Shown: one piece after another, positions 34,965 through 43,357 of the stretch
How positions within the stretch are numbered: position 1 is the first letter of the stretch
How the letters are laid out: every line of letters starts with the position of its first letter
The notes under the pieces: model-generated
What the model saw: only the letters and a program-made list of their open reading frames with translations
Told to the model about the DNA's origin: nothing
Database searches by the model: none
Assembly (NCBI RefSeq): GCF_001971785.1
Contig: NZ_CP019389.1
Coordinates: 1,437,001 to 1,501,000, forward strand
DNA: 64,000 nucleotides
Source: Seonamhaeicola sp. S2-3
GTDB lineage: Bacteria > Bacteroidota > Bacteroidia > Flavobacteriales > Flavobacteriaceae
Reading direction: 5' to 3'
Made by a program: the position numbers and the translations under genes

Positions 34965-35583
34965 ACTTATAATTGCAGATGACCACGAGCTCTTTAGAAA
35001 CGGGCTAAAAGAACTTCTTAAAAAATATAAAGATGTTAATATAGTAGCCTTAGTAAGCAATGGTGAAGACTTGTTTTCTGAATTAAAAAAGCATCCAAAT
35101 ACAGATATTGTTTTACTAGACATTACAATGCCCAAAATGGATGGTTTTCAAGTATTAAAACAATTAAAAAGCTTAAAATTAGCAATAAAGCCTATTATTA
35201 TTTCTATGCACGATGAAGGTAATTATATAGCCAAATGTGCTAAAAAAGGAGCGTATAGTTATTTGCTTAAAAACACAGATCAAGAAGAGTTAATAAAAGC
35301 TATAAGAATGGTTGCTATGGGCAAAAAATATTTTGGGCCTAAGATTTCTGAGAAAATGATAAACTACATGTCTGAGCAAACTGTTAGCGAAAACATTTTA
35401 TCTAAAAAAGAAAAAGAAGTTTTAGGCTTAATTTCAGAAGGACTTACAACTAAAGAAATAGCTTCAAAATTATTTGTAAGTACTAGAACTATTGAAACCC
35501 ATCGTGCTAACGTTATAAAAAAACTAGAAGTAAAAAATACTGCCGAACTTGTTAAGAAGGCATCAGAAATTAATCTTATTTAG
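34951..35583 (+). CDS. NarL/FixJ-type response regulator
   Basis: 210 residues. The receiver domain has acidic Asp10 and Asp11, phospho-acceptor Asp57 (VLLDITMPKMDG), and Lys in YLLKNTD. The LuxR-type HTH covers about 143-205 (LSKKEKEVLGLISEGLTTKE, VSTRTIETHRANVIKKL). It is phosphorylated by the overlapping kinase. A perfect palindrome 6 bp after its stop and a small secreted repeat protein downstream are likely parts of its regulon. Confidence 0.95.
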   Translation: MKTIKLIIADDHELFRNGLKELLKKYKDVNIVALVSNGEDLFSELKKHPNTDIVLLDITMPKMDGFQVLKQLKSLKLAIKPIIISMHDEGNYIAKCAKKGAYSYLLKNTDQEELIKAIRMVAMGKKYFGPKISEKMINYMSEQTVSENILSKKEKEVLGLISEGLTTKEIASKLFVSTRTIETHRANVIKKLEVKNTAELVKKASEINLI

Positions 35584-35588
35584 CAAAT

Positions 35589-35606
35589 ATCCGTATTTAT
35601 ACGGAT
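35589..35606. promoter_or_regulatory. Perfect 18-bp palindrome, candidate response-regulator operator
   Basis: ATCCGTAT TT ATACGGAT, an 8+2+8 perfect inverted repeat starting 6 bp after the response regulator stop. No T run follows, which argues against a terminator. LuxR-type regulators bind inverted repeats as dimers. It is about 80 bp upstream of the next gene. Confidence 0.45.
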
Positions 35607-35684
35607 GTATTTTAGGTAATTTCATGTATAAGTAAACGTATTGCTCTGTCTTTAATTTTATAAAAATTAAAAAACAGAATTGAT

Positions 35685-35984
35685 ATGAAAAAAATTGTAT
35701 TTACTTCTTTAGCTATAATAGTTTCGGTAAGTGTATATGCCCAAAAAAGGAATGATTTTAAAGGACCAGCATACAAAAATTACAAGCCTTGGCTTTATGA
35801 CACTAAGCCTACAGAAGTTTATTCTGTTAAACAAGAAGAAAAGTTAACAGGACCTGAGTATAAAAACCAAAAAGTTTGGGAAAATAGCAGTAAAAAATCA
35901 TACAAACTTATAGCTGTAGGTACAGAACGTTCTAAACTAAAAGGTCCTGCTTATAAAAATTACAGACCAAGCAAAAAGATTTAA
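35685..35984 (+). CDS. Small secreted protein with three GPxYKN repeats
   Basis: 99 residues. Signal peptide (IVFTSLAIIVSVSVYAQ) then three copies of a short motif: FKGPAYKNYKPW, LTGPEYKNQKVW and LKGPAYKNYRPS, separated by about 25 residues of polar sequence. The mature protein is very basic. No known domain is recognised. It lies downstream of a two-component system and a palindrome and is probably its output. A terminator follows. Confidence 0.7.
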   Translation: MKKIVFTSLAIIVSVSVYAQKRNDFKGPAYKNYKPWLYDTKPTEVYSVKQEEKLTGPEYKNQKVWENSSKKSYKLIAVGTERSKLKGPAYKNYRPSKKI

Positions 35985-36027
35985 AACCCATAATGAATAT
36001 TGTTTTAAGTAGTGTTTAGATTAATTA

Positions 36028-36058
36028 AAAAGCCCCTTTTTAAAGGGGCTTTTGCTTT
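36028..36058 (+). terminator. Rho-independent terminator, possibly bidirectional
   Basis: AAAAGCCCCTTT (36028-36039) and AAAGGGGCTTTT (36042-36053) form a strong stem. It separates the small repeat-protein gene from the convergent SPFH gene. Confidence 0.85.
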
Positions 36059-36103
36059 TAAAACTAAAAAGTTAATGGTGCTTTATTTAGCTTGTTATAA
36101 AAT

Positions 36104-37036
36104 TTATTCATTGTTCTTATTTTTGTTTTTTTCAGCTTTTTTCATGGCTTCACCAATTTGATTACTAGCTGTAAAACTAGCCACCATATCATTAAGCATA
36201 TTGCTTCCTGCTTGTGGCGCATTTGGCAATAGTATTAAATTACTGTTGGTTTCTTCGCCTAAAGATTGTAGGGTGTCATAATGTTGTGTAACAACAATTA
36301 ATGCTGAAGCTTCCTGACTATTAATACCAACTCTGTTTAGCACTTCTACAGATTCTTCTAAACCACGTGCAATTTCTCGTCTTTGGTCTGCAATACCTTG
36401 CCCTTGTAAACGTTTACTTTCTGCTTCGGCTTTTGCTTTTTCAACAATTAAAATACGTTGTGCGTCACCTTCAAATTGGGCTGCAATTTTTTCGCGTTCA
36501 GAAGCATTAATTCTATTCATTGCTTCTTTTACTTGTGCATCTGGATCTATATCTGTTACAAGAGTCTTTATAATATCATAACCGTAGTCTAACATAGCGT
36601 CATTTAATTCTGCTTTTACAGCAATAGCTATGTCGTCTTTTTTAACAAAAACGTCGTCTAATTTCATTTTTGGTACTTCGGCACGTACCACATCAAATAC
36701 GTAAGATGTTATTTGATCATGCGGATAATCTAATTTATAAAATGCATCATATACTTTTTCTCTAATAACCTTGTATTGTACAGATACTTTTAATCTTACA
36801 AAAACATCATCTAGTGTTTTTGTTTCTATAATAACATCTAATTGTTGAATTTTTAAGCTTAGTTTACCAGCTATTCTATCTACTAAAGGAATTTTTAATT
36901 GAAGCCCAGAATGACGAATGCTCTGGAAACGACCAAAACGTTCAATAATAGCTGCGGTTTGCTGTTTTACAATAAAGAATGAGGATATTAATACAATTAA
37001 TCCGAAGATAATAATAGGAATTAAAAAGAAGTTCAT
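36104..37036 (-). CDS. SPFH/Band 7 (stomatin-like) membrane protein
   Basis: 310 residues. One N-terminal transmembrane helix (FFLIPIIIFGLIVLISSFFI), then a Band 7 domain with QQTAAIIERFGRFQSIRHSG and LKIPLVDRIAGK. A long helical region rich in Ala/Glu (KAKAEAESKRLQGQGIADQR) follows. This is the QmcA/stomatin arrangement; members form large cages in the inner membrane associated with proteases and lipid domains. Monocistronic on the minus strand. Confidence 0.9.
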   Translation of the reverse strand: MNFFLIPIIIFGLIVLISSFFIVKQQTAAIIERFGRFQSIRHSGLQLKIPLVDRIAGKLSLKIQQLDVIIETKTLDDVFVRLKVSVQYKVIREKVYDAFYKLDYPHDQITSYVFDVVRAEVPKMKLDDVFVKKDDIAIAVKAELNDAMLDYGYDIIKTLVTDIDPDAQVKEAMNRINASEREKIAAQFEGDAQRILIVEKAKAEAESKRLQGQGIADQRREIARGLEESVEVLNRVGINSQEASALIVVTQHYDTLQSLGEETNSNLILLPNAPQAGSNMLNDMVASFTASNQIGEAMKKAEKNKNKNNE

Positions 37037-37109
37037 AGTATATATAATATTTAGTTAAAATAATGAGTTACTAATTTAAGTTATATTTACGCCTTAACCC
37101 AATAACGGT

Positions 37110-37799
37110 ATGAAAAAATTACAACTTACACTATTAGTAGTATTCTTACTCACTTTTGTTACAAATAGTTTAGCACAACATGGAAATTATCGTATTTCTA
37201 ATGGTATTTCGGTTTCAGGCGGCATTAGTTTTTTAGATATTGCTACAGATAATTTTATTACAGATAAAGGAAGAGGATTTGCTGGTGGGTTTTTAGCAAC
37301 AGTAGATATACCTCATAGGTGGTACAATGTTAGTTTTGGTATGCAACTATCAGAAAGTGCCATTGGTATTTCTGCTAGACCAACTATGTTGAGTGCGAGT
37401 AATTCAAATGATTTTATAGATTATAAATTATTTATGGCACAAGTTGCTTTAATAATGAATATTAAGGTAATTGAAAACCATTTTACTATAGATGTTGGTC
37501 CTATGCTACAATATAACAGTAAGCTAGAGTTAAAAGATGATTCTTATGAAAATTACTATATAAACAACTATTCTAACTTATTAGCAACAGAGATAACTAA
37601 TGTGTCTCCATTTAACATAAACGGAACTGTAGGGGCTTCTTTAGGTATTAAAAACGTTAAAGTGAAAGCACAATATATTTATGGTTTTACAAACATCTTT
37701 AATAAGTTAGAAAACCAAGATTTAGATACTACGGGTGGTAATGATAGGTTTAAAGGAAATATGAACATGTTAGTTTTGGGAGCTACTTTTTCTTTTTAA
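37110..37799 (+). CDS. Outer membrane beta-barrel-like protein
   Basis: 229 residues with a signal peptide (LTLLVVFLLTFVTNSLAQ). The rest alternates polar and hydrophobic residues in strands (SVSGGISFLDIAT, WYNVSFGMQLSES, VKAQYIYGFTNIF) and ends MLVLGATFSF with a terminal Phe, as outer membrane barrels do. Probably an eight-strand PorT- or OmpX-sized barrel. No specific function can be assigned. Confidence 0.7.
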   Translation: MKKLQLTLLVVFLLTFVTNSLAQHGNYRISNGISVSGGISFLDIATDNFITDKGRGFAGGFLATVDIPHRWYNVSFGMQLSESAIGISARPTMLSASNSNDFIDYKLFMAQVALIMNIKVIENHFTIDVGPMLQYNSKLELKDDSYENYYINNYSNLLATEITNVSPFNINGTVGASLGIKNVKVKAQYIYGFTNIFNKLENQDLDTTGGNDRFKGNMNMLVLGATFSF

Positions 37800-37836
37800 G
37801 AAAGCTTTTAAATTTTTCATAATAAGTCGATTTTGT

Positions 37837-37860
37837 GTCAACTTATTTCAGGACGGGACA
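37837..37860. repeat. Possible relic IS end
   Basis: On the minus strand this reads TGTCCCGTCCTGAAATAAGT. The core CCCGTCCTRAAATA recurs at 61,213 in the polysaccharide locus. It could be an end of a decayed insertion sequence. Only two copies are visible, so the assignment is weak. Confidence 0.3.
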
Positions 37861-37870
37861 TTTTTAAAAG

Positions 37871-37905
37871 AAAAGCCTCAATTTTAAATCGAGGCTTTTT
37901 TGTTT
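37871..37905. terminator. Bidirectional terminator between beta-barrel gene and gltX
   Basis: AAAAGCCTC (37871-37879) pairs with GAGGCTTTT (37891-37899) around an AT-rich loop, with T runs on both strands. It serves the convergent gltX as well. Confidence 0.8.
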
Positions 37906-37908
37906 CTA

Positions 37909-39420
37909 TTAAATGGTTTCAATGAGATTTTCAATGCGTTTTATGGTTTCAATTTTACCTATCATAAACATAATATCAAAAACATCGGGACCTTGTAAGG
38001 CTCCTACTAAGGCTAAACGTAAAGGCATCATGACCTTGCCAAAACCAATTTCGTTTTTAGTTATCCAACCTTTAATTTCCTTTTGAAGCGTTTCAGTGGT
38101 AAAATCATCAATGTTACTAATAATATCTTTTATAGTATTTAAAATATCTTTTGTACCTTCTTTAAGTGCTTTTTTAGAAGCTTTTTCATCATAATTTTTG
38201 GGTGCATTAAAAAAGTAAAAACTTAAATCCCAAAGATCTGATAAAAAAGTAGCACGTTCTTTAATCAAACCAACCACCAACTCTATGTAATTAACATCTA
38301 TATCACTTAATTGAGCGTATTGTTCTTTAAATGCTTCTGCTAAATCATTATTAGATTGTTCTTGCATATAATGGTGATTAAACCATTTTATTTTATCAGG
38401 ATCAAATCTTGCTCCAGCTTTGTTGACCTTTGTTAAATTGAACGCTTCAACAAGTTCTTGTAAATTAAAAATTTCTTGTTCTGTACCAGGATTCCAACCT
38501 AAAAAGGCTAAAAAGTTCACCACAGATTCTGGAAAATATCCGTCTTCTTTATAACCTCTAGAAATTTCATGAGATTTTGGGTCTTCCCATTGAAGTGGAA
38601 ATACCGGAAAACCTAATTTATCACCATCGCGTTTGCTTAATTTACCTTTACCAGTTGGTTTTAAAATTAAGGGTAAATGTGCAAATTCTGGAGCTTCCCA
38701 ACCTAAAGCTTTGTATAACTGATAATGTAATGCTAATGAGGGTAACCATTCTTCACCTCTAATAACATGTGTAATTTCCATTAAATGATCATCAACAATA
38801 TTGGCAAGGTGATAGGTGGGCATACCATCGCTTTTAAACAATATTTTATCATCTAAAATGTTAGTATCAATTTTTATATCACCACGAATAATATCTTTTA
38901 AATGCAGGGTTTCATCTTGTGGAGTTTTAAACCTAATAACATAATCTTCACCAGCATTTAATTTTGCTTTAACTTCTTCTGCACTTAAAGCTAAAGAGTT
39001 ACTTAGTTTTTCTCTGTTATGCCAATTGTATATAAAGGTTTTTCCTTTGGCTTCATGGTCTTTTCTATGAAAATCTAAATCTTCTGCTGTATCAAAAGCG
39101 TAATAAGCATTACCACTTTCAATAAGTTGTTCTGCATATTGTTTGTAAAGGTGTTTGCGTTCACTTTGTCTGTAAGGACCAAATTTTTCGTTTTTTCCTG
39201 GGCCTTCATCAAACGGAATTCCACACCAATTTAAGGCATCAATTATATACTTTTCTGCGCCTTCAACATAACGGTTTTGGTCGGTATCTTCAATTCGTAA
39301 AACAAAATCGCCACCATGTTTTTTAGCAAATAAATAGTTAAATAATGCAGTACGAACACCACCTATATGTAAAGGTCCTGTAGGGCTTGGTGCAAAGCGC
39401 ACACGAACGTTTTTAGTCAT
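37909..39420 (-). CDS. gltX: Glutamyl-tRNA synthetase
   Basis: 503 residues from the ATG at 39,418-39,420; open frame upstream adds 12 codons without family resemblance. The HIGH motif is in RFAPSPTGPLHIGGVRTALF at the N-terminus and the KMSKS-type motif is GKLSKRDG. The C-terminal anticodon-binding region ends near residue 500. It charges tRNA-Glu. Since glnS is present, it is probably discriminating for tRNA-Glu. Divergent from the DUF4175 gene. Confidence 0.95.
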   Translation of the reverse strand: MTKNVRVRFAPSPTGPLHIGGVRTALFNYLFAKKHGGDFVLRIEDTDQNRYVEGAEKYIIDALNWCGIPFDEGPGKNEKFGPYRQSERKHLYKQYAEQLIESGNAYYAFDTAEDLDFHRKDHEAKGKTFIYNWHNREKLSNSLALSAEEVKAKLNAGEDYVIRFKTPQDETLHLKDIIRGDIKIDTNILDDKILFKSDGMPTYHLANIVDDHLMEITHVIRGEEWLPSLALHYQLYKALGWEAPEFAHLPLILKPTGKGKLSKRDGDKLGFPVFPLQWEDPKSHEISRGYKEDGYFPESVVNFLAFLGWNPGTEQEIFNLQELVEAFNLTKVNKAGARFDPDKIKWFNHHYMQEQSNNDLAEAFKEQYAQLSDIDVNYIELVVGLIKERATFLSDLWDLSFYFFNAPKNYDEKASKKALKEGTKDILNTIKDIISNIDDFTTETLQKEIKGWITKNEIGFGKVMMPLRLALVGALQGPDVFDIMFMIGKIETIKRIENLIETI

Positions 39421-39499
39421 CTTTGTTAAATTTGTGTGCAAAGATACAATTAACACATTATTATAAAGGGTGTACTAAATAAAATTGTAGTTTAGTATT

Positions 39500-42400
39500 A
39501 TGCAAAATTTTGAAGTTATAAAAACCAAGCTAGAAGCTTTTATTAAGCGCTATTATACTAATGAGTTGCTTAAAGGCATTATTTTGTTTTTTGCTATTGG
39601 CTTGTTGTATTTTTTATTTACACTCTTTATTGAGCACGCATTATGGTTAGGTGTTGTAGCACGTACAGTTTTATTTTGGTTGTTTGTTGTTGTAGAATTA
39701 GCTCTTTTAATAAAATTTATTGTGTTGCCTATTGCTAAACTTTTAAAATTAAAAGAAGGCATTAATTATTATGAAGCTTCTAAAATTATTGGTGGGCATT
39801 TTCCTGAGGTTAATGATAAATTGCTTAATGTACTTCAATTGAATGAAAGCAAAGAACAATCTGAATTGTTGTTGGCAAGTATTGAACAAAAGTCTGTTGA
39901 ACTCAAACCCATTCCGTTTAAACTAGCTATAAATTTTAAACAAAACTTAAAATATTTAAAGTATGCTGCTATTCCTATTTTAATTATTTTAATTACTTTT
40001 TTAACTGATAATTTAAATTGGTTCACTAATAGTTATAAAAGAGTAGTGCATTATAAAACTGCTTATGAACCACCAGCACCTTTTCAGTTTTTTGTTATTA
40101 ATGATTCTTTACAAACTATAGAGAATAAGAACTTCACGCTTTTTGTAAAAACTTTAGGTGAAGTTATGCCAGAGAATGTTCAAATAGCATATAATGATGA
40201 AACTTATTTTTTACACGAAACAGGAGTAGGAACGTTTGAATATACTTTCACCAAACCCAAAACATCAATAGATTTTAAGTTAAAAGCAAATAACGTTACT
40301 TCTAAACCTTATAAACTTAATATTGTTGAAGCGCCTTCTTTGTTAAGTTTTGAAATGATTTTAGATTATCCAAACTATACAAAAAAGAAAGATGCAGTTT
40401 TAAAAAGTACAGGAAATGCCATTGTGCCAGAAGGAACTAAGGTTTCATGGCAATTACACACTAAATCTACCGATTATGTAAACTTATATTCTGAAGATAC
40501 ATTAAGGTTCACTAATGAAGATAAAAATGTTTTTAAAGCTTCTAAGCGCGTTTTAAAGCATTTTAACTACAGTATTAGCACAAGCAATAAAAACTTGCTA
40601 GATTATGAGAATTTAGCCTTTAAAATTGATGTAGTTAAAGATCAATACCCAGAGTTAAATATTAAAATGAAGGTTGATAGTTTAGATCAACAATCACTTT
40701 ATTTCTTCGGACAAGCTAATGATGATTATGGGTTTACCAAACTACAGCTTGTTTATTATCCTACTAATAATGAAAATGATAAACGTTTTGAAAATATACC
40801 AATTAAAAATTCTAGCATTATAGAATTTATTAGTGCATTTCCTAATAATTTAGAAATTCCAGAAGGTATTCCTTATAGCTTGTATTTCCAAGTGTTTGAT
40901 AATGACGTAGTTAACAGGTTTAAAAGTGTTAAAAGTAATACTTATACTTACAGAAAACGCACTAAAGACGAAGAAGTTAATAGGCAATTAAATGAACAAA
41001 ATAAATCTATAAAAGATTTAAACAAATCACTTAAAAAATTTGAAGAACAAGACAAAGTTTTAAAAGAACTTTCAAAAGCACAAAAGGAAAAATCTAATTT
41101 AAACTTTAATGAAAAAAAGAAGTTAGAATCATTTTTAAAAAGGCAACAACAGCAAGATGAAATGATGAAAAACTTTAATAAGAAGTTTAAAGATAATCTT
41201 GAAAAATTTCAAAATGAAAACGCAGAAAAAGATTCGTTTAAAGAAGATTTAGAAAAGCGTTTAAAAGATAATGAAGAACAATTAAAGAAAGACGAAAAAT
41301 TAGTTGAAGAATTAAAAAAACTTCAAGACAAAATAAGTAACGAAGAACTAGTAAAAAAACTAGATGAACTTGCAAAACAAAACAAAAACAAAAAACGCAG
41401 TTTAGAGCAATTAATTGAACTAACTAAACGATTTTATGTTGAAAAAAAGCTAGAAAAATTAACTGACGATTTACAAAATTTAGCCAAAAAACAAGAAAAG
41501 CTATCTAATGAAGATGAAAACAATTCATTAGAAAATCAAGAAAAGCTTAATAAAGAATTTGAAGACATTACTAAATCTTTAGATGAATTAAAAAAAGACA
41601 GTAAAGAGTTAAAAAAGCCAATTGATATACCACAAGATAAGTTAACTGCAAACGAAATTAAAAAAGAACAAGAAAAGGCTTCAGAAGAATTGCAAAAAAA
41701 CGAAAATAATAATCCAAATGAATCTGAAGAACAACCTTTAAATGATAAAAACTTAAATAAAAAAAACGCAAAAAAAAGCCAAAAGAATGCCGCAAAAAAA
41801 ATGCAACAAATGGCAATAAGTATGCAAGGAGCAATGAAAGCTTCTGGTAGAGAACAGATGCAAGAAGATATGGAAATGCTTAGACAGATTCTTGATAATT
41901 TGGTTTTGTTTTCTTTTAATCAAGAAGCACTAATGGATGGTTTTAAAACCATTACTACTAACAGTAATAAGTATGCATCTTTTCTTAGAAAGCAACATAC
42001 TTTAAGAGAACATTTTGAACATGTAGATGATAGTTTATTTGCATTGTCTTTGCGTCAACCAAAACTTTCAGAAACCGTTAATAAAGAAATCTCAGAAGTT
42101 TATTTTAATATTGATAAAGCAATTAATTTATTAGCCGAAAATCAAATCTATCAAGGTGTATCTAATCAGCAATTTGCTATTACCGCTGCTAATAATTTAG
42201 CAGACTTTCTAAGTAACATTTTAGATAATATGCAAGAAAGTTTAAGTATGTCTAGTGGTAAAGGAAATGGAAAAGATGATATGCAATTACCAGACATTAT
42301 AATGAGTCAAGAAGAGCTTAATAAAATGATGGGTGAAGGACTCAAAAAATCTCAACAAGAACAAAAAGGTAAAGATGGTAAGGAAGGAAAAGAAGGAGAG

Positions 42401-42880
42401 AATAAAGGCAAAGAAAATTCTAAAGAGGGTAGTCAATCTAATGGAGAAGGAGAAGGCGATAATGATGAACTAAACGGTTTATTATTTCAAATTTATCAGC
42501 AACAACAAGAACTTAAAAATGCCTTAAAAGAAAAACTTGCAAAGGAAGGTTTAGGCTCTAAAGGAAACAATTTGGTTAGGCAAATGGAGAACATAGAATT
42601 GGAGTTATTAAACAAAGGATTTACTAATCAAACACTTCAAAAAATGATGCAGTTAAAGCATCAATTATTAAAATTTGAAAATGCTACTTTTCAGCAAGGA
42701 GAAGATGATAAAAGAGAATCTGAAACAAATAAAAAGTCATTCAATAATAATTCTATTAACCAAATACCAACTGCAAAACAATACTTTAATACTATAGAGA
42801 TTTTAGATAAACAAGCCTTACCTTTGCAACAAATTTATAGAAAAAAGGTACAAGAATATTTTAATACAACAGATGATTAA
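39500..42880 (+). CDS. DUF4175 family large membrane protein with coiled coils
   Basis: 1,126 residues. Hydrophobic helices at about 20-40, 50-75 and 150-170 anchor it in the inner membrane. An extracytoplasmic beta-rich region follows, then a very Lys/Glu/Gln-rich segment (about 490-780), strongly predicted coiled coil, and a low-complexity GKDGKEGKEGEN stretch near 960. This matches DUF4175 proteins common in Bacteroidota, whose function is unknown. It overlaps ybeY by 8 nt and is in the gene run before mnmG. Confidence 0.8.
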   Translation: MQNFEVIKTKLEAFIKRYYTNELLKGIILFFAIGLLYFLFTLFIEHALWLGVVARTVLFWLFVVVELALLIKFIVLPIAKLLKLKEGINYYEASKIIGGHFPEVNDKLLNVLQLNESKEQSELLLASIEQKSVELKPIPFKLAINFKQNLKYLKYAAIPILIILITFLTDNLNWFTNSYKRVVHYKTAYEPPAPFQFFVINDSLQTIENKNFTLFVKTLGEVMPENVQIAYNDETYFLHETGVGTFEYTFTKPKTSIDFKLKANNVTSKPYKLNIVEAPSLLSFEMILDYPNYTKKKDAVLKSTGNAIVPEGTKVSWQLHTKSTDYVNLYSEDTLRFTNEDKNVFKASKRVLKHFNYSISTSNKNLLDYENLAFKIDVVKDQYPELNIKMKVDSLDQQSLYFFGQANDDYGFTKLQLVYYPTNNENDKRFENIPIKNSSIIEFISAFPNNLEIPEGIPYSLYFQVFDNDVVNRFKSVKSNTYTYRKRTKDEEVNRQLNEQNKSIKDLNKSLKKFEEQDKVLKELSKAQKEKSNLNFNEKKKLESFLKRQQQQDEMMKNFNKKFKDNLEKFQNENAEKDSFKEDLEKRLKDNEEQLKKDEKLVEELKKLQDKISNEELVKKLDELAKQNKNKKRSLEQLIELTKRFYVEKKLEKLTDDLQNLAKKQEKLSNEDENNSLENQEKLNKEFEDITKSLDELKKDSKELKKPIDIPQDKLTANEIKKEQEKASEELQKNENNNPNESEEQPLNDKNLNKKNAKKSQKNAAKKMQQMAISMQGAMKASGREQMQEDMEMLRQILDNLVLFSFNQEALMDGFKTITTNSNKYASFLRKQHTLREHFEHVDDSLFALSLRQPKLSETVNKEISEVYFNIDKAINLLAENQIYQGVSNQQFAITAANNLADFLSNILDNMQESLSMSSGKGNGKDDMQLPDIIMSQEELNKMMGEGLKKSQQEQKGKDGKEGKEGENKGKENSKEGSQSNGEGEGDNDELNGLLFQIYQQQQELKNALKEKLAKEGLGSKGNNLVRQMENIELELLNKGFTNQTLQKMMQLKHQLLKFENATFQQGEDDKRESETNKKSFNNNSINQIPTAKQYFNTIEILDKQALPLQQIYRKKVQEYFNTTDD

Positions 42881-43283
42881 TTTTAATTACGAAACCGAAT
42901 TTACATTAGATAATGAAGCACAAATTTCTAAATGGGTTCAAGAGGCTATTACCTCTGAAGGTTTCAAATTAGATGAAATTAATTATGTGTTTTGTGATGA
43001 TGATTATCTTCATAAACTTAATGTTGAATTCTTAAATCACGATACTTTAACTGATATTATTAGTTTCGATTATACTATCGGAAAAATTATACAGGGCGAT
43101 ATTTTTATATCAATAGAACGGGTAGCAGACAATGCAAAAGAATTTAACACAGCGTTTTCTGATGAGTTAAACCGTGTCATTATTCATGGTGTGCTACACT
43201 ACTGTGGCTATAAAGATAAAACCGATGAAGAAGCTCAAGTTATGAGAGACAAAGAAAATCACTACCTAAGTCAACTCTTATAA
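42873..43283 (+). CDS. ybeY: Endoribonuclease YbeY (16S rRNA maturation)
   Basis: 136 residues, normal length. The active-site motif is HGVLHYCGYKD at 105-115: His105 and His109 are the first two zinc ligands, and the position of the third His in E. coli YbeY is Asp115 here. DIISFDY and QGDIFISIERV are also typical. It acts in rRNA 3'-end processing and ribosome quality control. The 8-nt overlap with the upstream DUF4175 gene indicates co-translation. Confidence 0.93.
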   Translation: MINFNYETEFTLDNEAQISKWVQEAITSEGFKLDEINYVFCDDDYLHKLNVEFLNHDTLTDIISFDYTIGKIIQGDIFISIERVADNAKEFNTAFSDELNRVIIHGVLHYCGYKDKTDEEAQVMRDKENHYLSQLL

Positions 43284-43299
43284 ATTCAAATGTTCAGTG

Positions 43300-43307
43300 T
43301 ATATTTG
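43300..43307 (+). promoter_or_regulatory. Bacteroidota -7 box before mnmG
   Basis: TATATTTG fits TAnnTTTG and lies 50 bp before the mnmG start, so the first parS site would fall in the mRNA leader. Confidence 0.45.
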
Positions 43308-43324
43308 CAAACTTAAATCACTAT

Positions 43325-43340
43325 TGTTCCACGTGGAACA
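43325..43340. promoter_or_regulatory. parS: parS centromere site (left of mnmG)
   Basis: TGTTCCACGTGGAACA, a perfect 16-bp palindrome that fits the near-universal chromosomal parS consensus TGTTNCACGTGNAACA bound by ParB. It lies 18 bp upstream of mnmG. Confidence 0.9.
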
Positions 43341-43357
43341 TGTAAATTTATCATGTT

